Source of the DNA: Guillardia theta CCMP2712
Taxonomy: Eukaryota; Cryptophyceae; Pyrenomonadales; Geminigeraceae
DNA length: 64,000 nt
Direction of reading: 5' to 3'
Assembly (NCBI RefSeq): GCF_000315625.1
Contig: NW_005434639.1
Location: forward strand, 532,134 to 596,133
Shown: piece by piece, positions 42,834 through 52,472 of the stretch
Position numbering within the stretch: position 1 is the stretch's first letter
Layout of the letters: every line of letters begins with the position of its first letter
Notes under the pieces: model-generated
Database searches by the model: none
Seen by the model: only the letters and a program-made list of their open reading frames with translations
Told to the model about the DNA's origin: nothing
Program-made: the position numbers and the translations under genes

Positions 42834-44381
42834 TCAATGAGTTGAGCTCTCGTGATGTTGTTCACGCTCCAAGAGCTCTTCGCATTCGGCGATCCGTTTC
42901 GAGCATTGCTGCAAACGCAAGAGATTAATTGACACGCTGAACACCCTAAGAGAGATGGATTACCGCGCTTTCGTCCCTCATCCCGACTCTGGCATACTCA
43001 TCTCTAGCCACCTGACAAAGACTCGTCACCACGCAACACCACCTTGAGTTTGATTTGTACCTGCAAGTGTTCGATTGCACCGAAATAATCTTCCGCTTCG
43101 AAATGCGAATCTGATATCGCCGACATCAGCCCGAAACAGCCGAAAATCTTTTGACAATACCGGCATTCTCCAGAGCGTGCTTGGCCATGCTGACCGCGGC
43201 ATCTCGCTGCAAACCGAAATGTAACACCCTGAAACAATACACTCTCTATGTTACAAACCTGGGCTTTGGTCTTCTCCGCCAGCATATCTGCAATTTTCTC
43301 AAAATCATCAAGCTGAACCTAGAAAACAATCATAGAGTCATCCATTCGCGAAATTGTCTTGGAGATAATCACCGATTCCTCAAGATGCAGGATCCCCTTC
43401 TTAATCTTATCTTTGGTTATCCTCGCGAGATCCTGCAGGAGAAATCGCTCGTCAAGCATCATCGTTTCTGCAAGCATTTCTCTCACGACCTCAGGCGTAT
43501 GGCCTGACTTGTCTGGCATGTTCGCAACTGCACCTAAATCCAAGAGCATGTGGGCAGCGTGCACCCTGCCATGCCTGCGAGATCTCTCAGCTCAGCAAGG
43601 GAGAGGATGCAGGAGCTACCGAACGGCGAAGTGCAGTGGAGACCATCCAGCCACGTTGGGTGCATCCACATCGCATCCCTCCTTGCACATCCACTGCATC
43701 GCTTTCGTGCGCCCGTACTGCACGGCATAGTGCAACGGCCGTGTGCCTTGGTTGCAGCCCCAGTCAAGCAAAATGCTCTTGGGGGCTTGCAAGGGCTCAC
43801 ACCTGACGAAGTCGTAGTCTCAATGTTTGCTCCAGCCTTGGCGAGCATTTCTAAGATCTGCAAGAGATTCAGATTGTTCGTTTGAGCACAGTAAAGGACC
43901 TCCGAGTTTCCACATCTCGCTGCATCGTGTGCGGGAGTCCAGCCATCGTAGTCGGTACCCTGACAAACGATTTGTAAGAGGATCAACCCATGACAGACAG
44001 AAACACGCATGGATCAACCCATGATAGAAAGAACAATCACCTTGTTCGGGTCTGCGCCATTCTCGAGAAGGGCCGAGACAGAGTTCTTGAGGCCCTTACT
44101 GCAAGCCCAGTGCAACGGCGTCCATCCAATCTGAAGAGAATGGTGAGGGAAGGTAAGTAAACGGGCACGAAATCACCGCATCGGGCTCATTGATCATTCG
44201 TTTGTTACTCGGATCTTTGAAGAAATCGTTCAACTCCTCATCGTCGTCGTTGAGGCTGCGAAATAGTCAAAGGTTTCAACTGCCCAAGGACGAACTAGTG
44301 TTACATTATGTCGTGCAGTACCGTCCGCATTTGCTTTGCTCCGCTTGTTTTACCTATTCTGCACAGAGACTCGTCATTCAT
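42834..44381 (-). CDS. Ankyrin-repeat protein with helical C-terminal tail
   Basis: Multi-exon minus gene ending TGA 42834. Ankyrin repeats: IGWTPLHWACSKGLKNSVSA near 44110, DYDGWTPAHDAARCGNSE + ILEMLAKAGANIETTTSSG (intron between) at 43960-43800, GTRPLHYAVQYGRTKAMQWM then GWSPLHFAVR + HGRVHAAHMLLDLGAVANMP (intron between) at 43740-43510. Then helical segments (LHLEES / VQLDDFEKIADMLAEKTKAQ / DAAVSMAKHALENA) and short exons with a TPR-like HFEAEDYFGAIEHLQ, ending RIAECEELLEREQHHESS. Introns are 48-55 nt. The start is uncertain: ATG 44381 (MNDESLCRI) splices toward LNDDDEELNDFFKDPSNKRM near 44260. Protein-binding scaffold by family; partner unknown. Confidence 0.7.
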
Positions 44382-46609
44382 TGTCGGAACAGAAACATCC
44401 ACTTGCTCAGTCCTACTCTGATCGAGCGCAGGGACAAACAAACTGAAATCTTAACGGGGATTGACTGAAAATGATGCAAGGAGCCTGCACAAGGCTTTTC
44501 CCCACCACAACATCATAAGATCCCATCAGATATTGTATTCCATGGTGACTCTGCATCTCTTTGTTGAAATCTGCTCCTCCTCCTCCTCCTCCCTCCTCTT
44601 GCTACTTCAACTTTGAAAAACCTTCTCCCCGCCATGGTCCGGACCAGGTAAATGGACCCAAACTCAACTCCAACCACCCCCTAAAACCCTACCACCCACC
44701 CCCAACCTCTCTGAGAGTTTTGAAAGATAAAAATCAGCAGGCGCTTTTTCCGCGTCATTGCTCATTACAGTGATCAGTAGTCACGAGTAGGTTACAGTTG
44801 CAGGTCAGACGCACATGTCCTCTACGTAGAAGCAGCACAGAAGTCAGCGCGCATGAGGAGACACACAGCAGCAGAATTGGGCTGATCTCACGATTTAGAG
44901 GAGCAAGGATACGGTCGGGGACACTCGAGCTTTCTGCTTTTCCTTCCCCACCTCTCTTGCCTATCACTGCTGCAGCACACGCCTTCCTGCGTGGGTGTCG
45001 TGGAACATTAGTGTGCCACAAAATGCATCTCCTTTGAATATCGATTCTTTATGTATCCAAGGACCAGGATGTATCAGCCATCGAGACAGTCGAAATCGAA
45101 CTAGCAAGCCCCGACTGTAAACTCGCTCCACTGTTTCTTATGCTAGTGCTGGCCAGGCATTTCGTCGAGCCCAACAAATTTCGGTTTGTTCTTGTGTTTT
45201 GGCTCGGCCAATTTGTTTTTGTTCCCATCACTATTCTTCACAAATTTGTTAGGACGTCAAACTCCTGTTTCTGTGGATTCGCATAAAAGAAGAGCAGAGA
45301 AACAAGGGAGTTCCAATAGTATTCACTCAGTCACACAACACTACAACTGACTGAGATAGTAAACCTCCCGTCGCCTCTAATTATTGTGTCACACTTTCAA
45401 GTCTTAGTGATGGCAGACGTTTACAGCAAATGCTCGTACAAGTTGTTCCAGTCGTGATGGTCACAGGGCCAGCCGCGTGATCCTTCTCCTCAAGGTGCCA
45501 ATTCGGAGTTTGTCTGATGCTGCTGCAAGTTGACGCCAAGTAGAGTCTTGTGGCGGGTGTTTGCGAGTTCGAGTCGACCTCCTTCAACTTTCATCGCTCT
45601 GATCCACCTCGTGCACAGCTTGTCCTCCCATCGAAGCAAGAGGATTGATGCCTCAGCAGTTTAAATAAATATCAAGACACACAAATTTGAGACATTTTGT
45701 ATTGGTAATTTGCTGAAAATATTTAACCCCTGAATACACGATACGATTCCCATTGAAAGCAATTTTCCTGAGGTATCCTTACTTCAGGCAGGCAGACTGC
45801 ATGCAAGATGGAGTCTTTCAACCGTGCCATAGCTGTGAGCAAAATGGGTTGTGCTGAGGAGAGTGCTATTGTTGCCTTCAAGTTTAACATTTCAGTCTCA
45901 ACTGTGTTCCGGTATTATGATTGTGACTGCAACATGAGTGTTGTGGTTAAAAACCATGAAGTTCCTTTTGCATACTACTTCATATCCTGCTCTTAAGGGA
46001 CAACTCTGCACCAGCTCAAGCAGGCATCGCACACACCTTGCAAGCGCTCTTGTTCCGAAGGCATTTTAATTCTGTTTGACCACCATCTTGTGTTGTTTGA
46101 AGTGAAGGTAAAACGGCCTGTAACGGTAACCCTAGCCAGAAGCCGGACTGATAAAGTCTTTTTTTATTGCAACCTGTAGGGTAGGGTAGGGTCAATCGAC
46201 AAGATAGGGGTGTGTAGCCTGATGAATGCATTACCTCAAGGAGGGTGGGTGGGCAAGAAGGCAGCTCAGGGCTCACTCCACCACCCCTCCTGCTTCATCA
46301 GTCACCGTGGCATCTTTGAAAGCGTAGTTGAGAAAGGGGATGAAAGAGAAGGCAGGAGAGAGGAGAAGGTGGAGAGAAACGGTAGAAGTGTGGTGGATCA
46401 AAGTGCTTCTTGTGACAGAAAAGCATGTTGATGTTGTCTGCTCAGGTGTTAAGCCCCTCTCATCCGTAATCGACAAAGAAAGCCATTCTGTACATTCAGA
46501 TACTTAGGATTGCTTCAAACATTTCTTGCCTGGCGGCAACTACATCCTGAGGTATCATTGCCAAAGCATTTATCTTTATCTTACTGTACTATATTTGAGG
46601 TCGAACTTG
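44382..46609. other. Gene-poor spacer
   Basis: It contains a short (CTC)n at 44574-44592, ordinary AT-richer text, a 62-codon open frame at 45808-45996 without recognisable features, and a TAGGG triplet tract at 46176-46192. I see no gene I can support. The promoter of the receptor-like gene must lie at its right end. Confidence 0.5.
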
Positions 46610-49600
46610 ATGGCAAAGCACAACATTCTTCTTCTGGTATGGATTGGGTTGGAGCTTCCCCCCTCTGTGAACGCAATCGCAAGAAGCACATCACGTACAA
46701 CATTCAACTCATCGGTAACACGAATCTTCTTTTCCCATGCTGAGAGAACGACTGTGCATGCATCGCAGCGACGTGCCTATTCGTCAGAGGACTATTGTTC
46801 CTATCCCGTACTTTACAATGGGTCTTGGTATCAGACGTTGGATCTAGAGGCTTCACCTAATAGTAACTATCTGACTACACAAGAGACATACCTCCCCCTT
46901 CCTCCCTTATGGTCTATTGCAGAGGAAACTGCTAACACCATACACGTGGTAGCATCATACACCTGGTCAACTCTTGGGCTGGTGTTAGCAAACGGAAAAG
47001 TTTTCCACACAAGCAATTATTGGCTACTAAAGGTCACTGATCCTTTGCATCCTCCGGTCGCGGGAGGTTATGCCAATTTATCTCATAATTCGCTTCGGTA
47101 CAAAGACGGTGAATATGCAACTCCTTACACGAACACAAGAATACTGCTGCAGACTGCATTCAACACCTGTAGCGCAGTGAACAGATCGGAATGTTCTGCA
47201 GGAAATTATCTGATGTCGTCTAATTGCTTTCCCTGTGAAGCAGGAATGTACTCAACAACCCCAGGGCAGTCTTTCTGCACTGATTGTTCTGCTGGATATT
47301 ATTCCGGTTGGGGACAGTCTGTGTGTATGACGTGCGCGGAAGGCTCTTTCTCATCAACAAGTTCTTCTTTCTGTCTGTCTTGCCCTTCAGGCACAGCACC
47401 GGATTCGTACTTGTCATCCTGCAAGTCATGCTCTGCAGGCCAGTACTCCTCGAAGTCCAGAACGTGTTTGTCATGCCCAAATGGAACATACTCACTATAT
47501 CAGGCATCTAGATGTCTTGCCTGTGATTATGGTTCCTGGTCTTTTGGAGGAAGTTCTAGCTGCCAGAGATGTTCATCCTACAACTTTTTCAAAATAGATT
47601 TTTGCAACTGTCCTCCAGGATCGGGCTGGGATTCTTGGTATTCAGGCTGCCAGACTTGTGACTCTGGCGAATTTTCAAATGGCACAGTTTCTTGCAAAGC
47701 ATGTCCTGCAGGCCAATACTCAAAGAATCGATCATCTGTCAAATGTATTCTTTGCGAAGTTGGCACCTATTCAAGTGAGAGCGGATCAACTTACTGCCGT
47801 ACTTGTGCAAATGGAACTTTGGAGGAAGGTGCTACATGGTGCGACTACCGGTCAGAAACAGATAGCTCTTCGACGGACTCTTCCAATTCAGATTGGAAGT
47901 ATTTTCTTTATTTGTTCCTGATTTCTCTACCGTTGACTTGTTGTGCAAAGATGCATCATGATAGGGAGCAATCTAAAAGTCGAGTCAGTGACGAGCCTTC
48001 AACATCAAGAACGAGAACCCAAGGCAACACGAGAAGCACAGATAATGATGAGCGATCTCTTGTTGGGTCGTCGGATGAATCGTCGGATGATGAGCTGGAA
48101 TCGGGTAGGAGAAATGGTCGAAACAAACGACCTCCCACTTCCAACAAAGCGAAAGCTCCAGATAATTCGTATAGGAAACCCAAAACCCCTCCGGTTGTAC
48201 CGGTAGCAAAACCCGTTCAGGTCCCGCCAGCAGAACCGCCAAAGGTGCCGGAGCCTCGGCAGGTTCCGGTGTCTCAAGCTGCTACTCAGCCACCCTCAAA
48301 TCCTGAAATCCGTCCTTCGCAGGGCTCAGGGAACGCAGCCAAAGTAGATGTAGATGATGGAGAAGCTTCTGATTACAAAGATTTCATTCCCAGAGTCAGT
48401 GAGGATGAAGAGCTGCTTGAGGCGATCAATCGAGGAGATGATGCGAAAACAGAACGACTTGCCTGGAGTATAGGTGCCGAGCAACTGATGGAGAAATTCC
48501 ATATTGAACCAGAGGAAGTTACGACATTGTTCAGCGGCAGTTATGATAAGACAGTGCGAGTCTGGAACCTTGAGACCAAGACGGAAAAAGCTTGTCTCAC
48601 AGGACATATCGACAGAGTATACAGCGTGGCAGTGAGCCAAGACGGCAAGACAGCAGTCAGCGGGAGCGGCGATCATACAGTGCGAGTCTGGAACCTTGAG
48701 ACCAAGACGGAAAAAGCTTGTCTCACCGGACATAGCGAGAGAGTGTACAGCGTGGGCATAAGCGATGACGGCAAGACAGCAGTCAGCGGCAGTTATGATA
48801 AGACAGTGCGAGTCTGGAACCTTGAGACCAAGACGGAAAAAGCTTGTCTCACTGCACACAGTGATTGGATATACAGTGTGGCAGTGAGCCAAGACGGCAA
48901 GACAGCAGTCAGCGGGAGCGGCGATCGTACGGTAACAGTCTGGAATATTGAGAGGGGTACCGAGAGGGCTTGTCTCACCGGACATAGCAGTACGGTATAC
49001 AGTGTGGCACTGAGCCCAGACGGCAAGACAGCAGTCAGCGGCAGCGGTGATCGTACAGTGAGAGTCTGGAACGTGAACGCGAAGAGAGAGAGGGCTTGTC
49101 TCACCGGACATAGCAGTACGGTATACAGTGTGGCACTGAGCCAAGACGGCAAGACAGCAGTCAGCGGCAGCGGCGATCATACAGTGAGAGTCTGGAACCT
49201 TGAGACAAAGAAGGAAAAAGCTTGTCTCACAGGCCATAGCAGTACGGTACACAGCGTTGCACTGAGCCAAGACGGCAAGACAGCAGTCAGCGGCAGCGGC
49301 GATCATACAGTGAGAGTCTGGGACGTGAACGCGAAGAGAGAGAGGGCTTGTCTCACCGGACATAGCAATACTGTGCATACTGTTTGTCTCATGTCCCGCA
49401 AGATGGCCGTGAGCTCGATGCTACATGTGGCGGCGATGCGAGGCGTCTGGTCTGTCTGTCAGATATTGTTGGAGGTGGGAGGGCTGGCTCTGGGAGACTT
49501 GAGAGACTCGCTTGGACGGACAGCCGTGGAGGTTGCGAGAGAGAGGTCCAACGAAGAGCTGGCAAAACAAATCGAAACCTGGGTGCAAAAACAGAAAGGA

Positions 49601-50872
49601 GAGCAACTCTTATCGGCAGTGCGCGAAGGAGCTGTAGAGAGTGTAACAAGACTGATTGAGGAGAGAGCAAGCCTGATGGTGCGAGACCATGCCGGATTGA
49701 CAGTCCTGCATTGGGCGGTGAAGAGAGAATCTGAAGAGATTGTGAAGCGCTTGCTAAAGGTGGGAGGGAAGGAGCTGATTGAAGTCAGAAGCAGCGATGG
49801 ACTCACTGCAAAAGATATCGTGATTCGAAGGCAAAACAAGACCATCATGGCGGCGATAGAAGCCGCGGAAAGAGCAGCTGAAGCAGACAATCAGATGCCG
49901 TACAAGAGGGCACAGGAGTTGATAGAACGATACAGTACAACAGATCAAACAGAAGGAACAAAGTTGCTGAGCCTGGAGGAGTACAAGACGTTGATCAATC
50001 TCATGCTGAAGGCGCATGAAGGCAGCCTTGCGGAGTCAAGATCAGAGGACCGGTTCAAGTCCGACCCCAGGACGCTTGTGTGCGGGCAATTTAAACATGC
50101 GGCTCAGGGTCTGGAGCCGCTGCTGCAGGTGAAGCTGAAAGATGCTGTCTACGACAAGATGAGGGATGCGATCAACAGCATGAGGGAGGAGGTGGAGAGG
50201 CTCGGAGCAGAGGATTTGAGGGAGGACTTGGAGTACGTGCTGTCGGAAGCTGCGAGGGAGGAAGAGAAGGATAAGGGTATCATGGACAAGGGCCATGCAG
50301 GGATGAGGCTGAGAGATTTCAAGAACCATACAATGGCACAGCAAGCAAACCTTTCCGAGGAGGAGGTGGCGGCCCTGCGCCTCTACACGCTGCCGAGCTT
50401 CACTCACATCAATAACCCGCTGCGAGATCAGAACCGTGTGAAAACGAAGCAGCCGCACCCTCTCCCCCTCATCACCTTCCTCATCGTCGAGGGCCTCAAG
50501 AAGATGCGAGCAATCGAAGGAATCAACGGCACGGGGATGGAGTCTACGGTGCTGTGGCGCGGGATGAAGAACTTGATCTTGTCCGATCAGTTCGTGGCGG
50601 AGGGAGGGACTGAACTGGCCCCCATGTCGACATCGCGAGACCTCCATGTTGCTGCCGGATACAGCATGAGTGGACAAGCCTTGGTGTTCCGCATCAAGAC
50701 AAGGAACAGCCTGCAGAGGGGAGTAGACGTATCTTGGCTGTCTGCCTTCCCGGCGGAAGAGGAAGTGCTCTTTCCTCCATTGACGTACCTGCAACCGACT
50801 GGTTTGACACAAGAGGTTGAGCTGGGGAAGTACAAGTACAAGATCGTGGAAGTAGAGCCAACGTTAGCATGA
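46610..50872 (+). CDS. Receptor-like protein: Cys-rich ectodomain, TM, WD40 propeller, ankyrin repeats, ADP-ribosyltransferase domain (1420 aa, intronless)
   Basis: Single exon, ATG 46610 to TGA 50872. MAKHNILLLVWIGLELPPS looks like a signal peptide. An ectodomain region up to about residue 200 is followed by ephrin-receptor/GCC2-like Cys-rich repeats (CSAGYYSGWG, CPAGQYSKN, CEVGTYSSES) to residue 420. Residues 429-446 (WKYFLYLFLISLPLTCC) form the only membrane span. A Ser/acidic and Pro-rich linker (PKTPPVVPVAKPV) leads to seven WD40 blades of 42 residues (about 640-927, SGSGDHTVRVWN type), ankyrin-like repeats (about 930-1080: GLTVLHWAVKRESEEIVKRL), a helical region, and a C-terminal ADP-ribosyltransferase fold: LWRGM (Arg1317), APMSTSRD (Ser-Thr-Ser from 1340) and PAEEEVLFPP (Glu1383-x-Glu1385). 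This R-S-E signature is typical of arginine-specific mono-ADP-ribosyltransferases that use NAD+. Predicted topology puts the enzyme in the cytoplasm. Activity and substrate are not shown. Confidence 0.85.
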   Translation: MAKHNILLLVWIGLELPPSVNAIARSTSRTTFNSSVTRIFFSHAERTTVHASQRRAYSSEDYCSYPVLYNGSWYQTLDLEASPNSNYLTTQETYLPLPPLWSIAEETANTIHVVASYTWSTLGLVLANGKVFHTSNYWLLKVTDPLHPPVAGGYANLSHNSLRYKDGEYATPYTNTRILLQTAFNTCSAVNRSECSAGNYLMSSNCFPCEAGMYSTTPGQSFCTDCSAGYYSGWGQSVCMTCAEGSFSSTSSSFCLSCPSGTAPDSYLSSCKSCSAGQYSSKSRTCLSCPNGTYSLYQASRCLACDYGSWSFGGSSSCQRCSSYNFFKIDFCNCPPGSGWDSWYSGCQTCDSGEFSNGTVSCKACPAGQYSKNRSSVKCILCEVGTYSSESGSTYCRTCANGTLEEGATWCDYRSETDSSSTDSSNSDWKYFLYLFLISLPLTCCAKMHHDREQSKSRVSDEPSTSRTRTQGNTRSTDNDERSLVGSSDESSDDELESGRRNGRNKRPPTSNKAKAPDNSYRKPKTPPVVPVAKPVQVPPAEPPKVPEPRQVPVSQAATQPPSNPEIRPSQGSGNAAKVDVDDGEASDYKDFIPRVSEDEELLEAINRGDDAKTERLAWSIGAEQLMEKFHIEPEEVTTLFSGSYDKTVRVWNLETKTEKACLTGHIDRVYSVAVSQDGKTAVSGSGDHTVRVWNLETKTEKACLTGHSERVYSVGISDDGKTAVSGSYDKTVRVWNLETKTEKACLTAHSDWIYSVAVSQDGKTAVSGSGDRTVTVWNIERGTERACLTGHSSTVYSVALSPDGKTAVSGSGDRTVRVWNVNAKRERACLTGHSSTVYSVALSQDGKTAVSGSGDHTVRVWNLETKKEKACLTGHSSTVHSVALSQDGKTAVSGSGDHTVRVWDVNAKRERACLTGHSNTVHTVCLMSRKMAVSSMLHVAAMRGVWSVCQILLEVGGLALGDLRDSLGRTAVEVARERSNEELAKQIETWVQKQKGEQLLSAVREGAVESVTRLIEERASLMVRDHAGLTVLHWAVKRESEEIVKRLLKVGGKELIEVRSSDGLTAKDIVIRRQNKTIMAAIEAAERAAEADNQMPYKRAQELIERYSTTDQTEGTKLLSLEEYKTLINLMLKAHEGSLAESRSEDRFKSDPRTLVCGQFKHAAQGLEPLLQVKLKDAVYDKMRDAINSMREEVERLGAEDLREDLEYVLSEAAREEEKDKGIMDKGHAGMRLRDFKNHTMAQQANLSEEEVAALRLYTLPSFTHINNPLRDQNRVKTKQPHPLPLITFLIVEGLKKMRAIEGINGTGMESTVLWRGMKNLILSDQFVAEGGTELAPMSTSRDLHVAAGYSMSGQALVFRIKTRNSLQRGVDVSWLSAFPAEEEVLFPPLTYLQPTGLTQEVELGKYKYKIVEVEPTLA
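48531..49390 (+). repeat. Seven near-identical 126-nt tandem units encoding WD40 blades
   Basis: Units share long stretches such as GACGGCAAGACAGCAGTCAG and GCTTGTCTCACCGGACATAG. Each equals 42 codons, one blade. The similarity holds at silent sites too, pointing to recent duplication or gene conversion. Confidence 0.9.
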
Positions 50873-51296
50873 GATGGAGAACGAGGGGCAGAGCTCAGTG
50901 AGTCAGACAGTTGCGGCAAGACCAGGACTAAGAGAATGGAGATGCTGTTGCTGGACGGCCGTGCGTGCTCTACATCGCTGCTGCTCTTCAAGGCACATGT
51001 TTGAATGGATCAGTTCTGATGATTTTCAAGCATTGAAACTTGATGGACACTAAGATTACACCGCTAATGTATGTCAATGAAAGACTTGTTGAAATAGTTT
51101 CTTGTCATCTTGCTTCCAAGTGCTTCAACAACAAGCTTACAGCACCTGTGCAGTACAGCAAACTCTGTCCGAGGCGGGTTGGAGCCGAGCACTAGTACCG
51201 GTCTTTTTCTCTGTGAGTAATTGGGGATTAGTACCCCTCCTTTCCTCCTTCACCAAGATTTCCAGCCCCCGAATGCAAGAGTGCGCCTGAGGGAGG
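50873..51296. other. Intergenic spacer (424 bp)
   Basis: Between two plus-strand genes. Nothing recognised. It must contain the 3' end of the receptor-like gene and the promoter of the LRR gene. Confidence 0.4.
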
Positions 51297-52390
51297 ATGA
51301 CGGCAGAGCGAACGAGGGGAGCAGAGGACGAGGGGGAGAGAGGAGCTAGGAGTGAGAAGTCCTCGCTGTCACTCAGAGAAGACACGAGAGCTGGCTCCAA
51401 GATCAGAGAGCTTGCTGTTGAAGGGAACTTGTCCCAGTACAGGACAATAGACTTGGAGTATGGGCATGAGGTGTCCAACGAGACGCTTCACTTGATCTCC
51501 ATGCATGCTACAGACCTTGAGCATCTCAACTTGAACGCGTGCCAAGAATATGACGATGATGGCCTTCTCTACTTGTCCAAGGCATGCACTCGCCTGGAAT
51601 CGCTCTCGCTGTATTGGAACGTGAAGGTTACAGACGTAGGGATTTCTGGCATAGCGCGCGTATGCGCAGGGCTGACGGATCTTTGTCTTTCTGGATGTAA
51701 GCATCTTTCTGATACGGGGCTGAACGAGATCGCCAGAGCTTGCACTAATCTTGTCTCACTGGACCTCACGAGATGTGCTAGGCTGACGGATGCTTCTATC
51801 AGCACTACCAGTCAGCACTGCACGAAACTTCGCAAGCTGCTGCTGTACGCGTGCGCGAGCCCGACAGATGTGGGTGTTAAAGCGATCTTTGAGCACCTGC
51901 ATGACCTTGAGAACGTGGACTTGTGCGGCTCACATCACATGACGGACGAGGTGAGTTGGTTACAGGGTTGCGCTGCCCTCGCGCTGCTGGAATGACGATC
52001 TCTGTCCCTCAGGCTTTCCGGCAAGTCTCGCACCGGAGGATTCCACGTCTGCGCAGGATCAACTTGGGATGGTGCCAGGGCATCTCGGATGAGACGCTGA
52101 TAGCGATCGGGCAGGGTTGCCCCAACCTGCAGTACATCTACCTGCTGGGGGACAAGCTTATCACCTCCAGGGGCCTCGAGGCTCTCAGTCAAGGCTGCAG
52201 CAAGTATGCAAGTCCCTAGTGCAGTGCGATGGTGATGTTCTGACTTCTTGTGATTGTCAGGTTGTGTGGGCTCGACATCTGCGGGCTTGCTCACGTGGAG
52301 GACCGTTCGATGCCTGCGATGCAAAGGCTTTTCCCTAACTTAACCTTCCTAGCGAAACTTGGCATGGCGCCGAATTATCACGAGGACTAG
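51297..52390 (+). CDS. Leucine-rich-repeat protein of the AMN1/F-box-LRR type (324 aa)
   Basis: Three exons in phase: 51297-51950, 52013-52203, 52261-52390 (TAG). After a charged N-terminus the protein is a run of cysteine-containing LRRs of about 26 residues: LEHLNLNACQEYDDDGLLYL, LESLSLYWNVKVTDVGISGI, LTDLCLSGCKHLSDTGLNEI, LVSLDLTRCARLTDASIS, LRKLLLYACASPTDVGVKAI, LRRINLGWCQGISDETLIAI, LQYIYLLGDKLITSRGLEAL, LCGLDICGLAHVEDRSM. This is the class found in SCF substrate receptors and AMN1. No F-box is visible in the N-terminal 40 residues, so it may act without Skp1 or lack an unseen 5' exon. Tail-to-tail with the next gene, 82 bp apart. Confidence 0.88.
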
Positions 52391-52472
52391 AGTGAGAGGG
52401 CGTTTGAGATTTTTCAGGATCGATAACAATTTCTATTCCCCCACAAGTGTTTAAGTTACAGCTCTGGTGCAT

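Noticed and set aside
46176..46192. Telomere repeat (TAGGG)3
   Set aside because: Only three units in the interior of the sequence. Too short to call.
48326..49378. 350-codon minus-strand open frame with repeats
   Set aside because: Antisense of the WD40 repeat units. Its periodicity is inherited from the 126-nt sense repeat.
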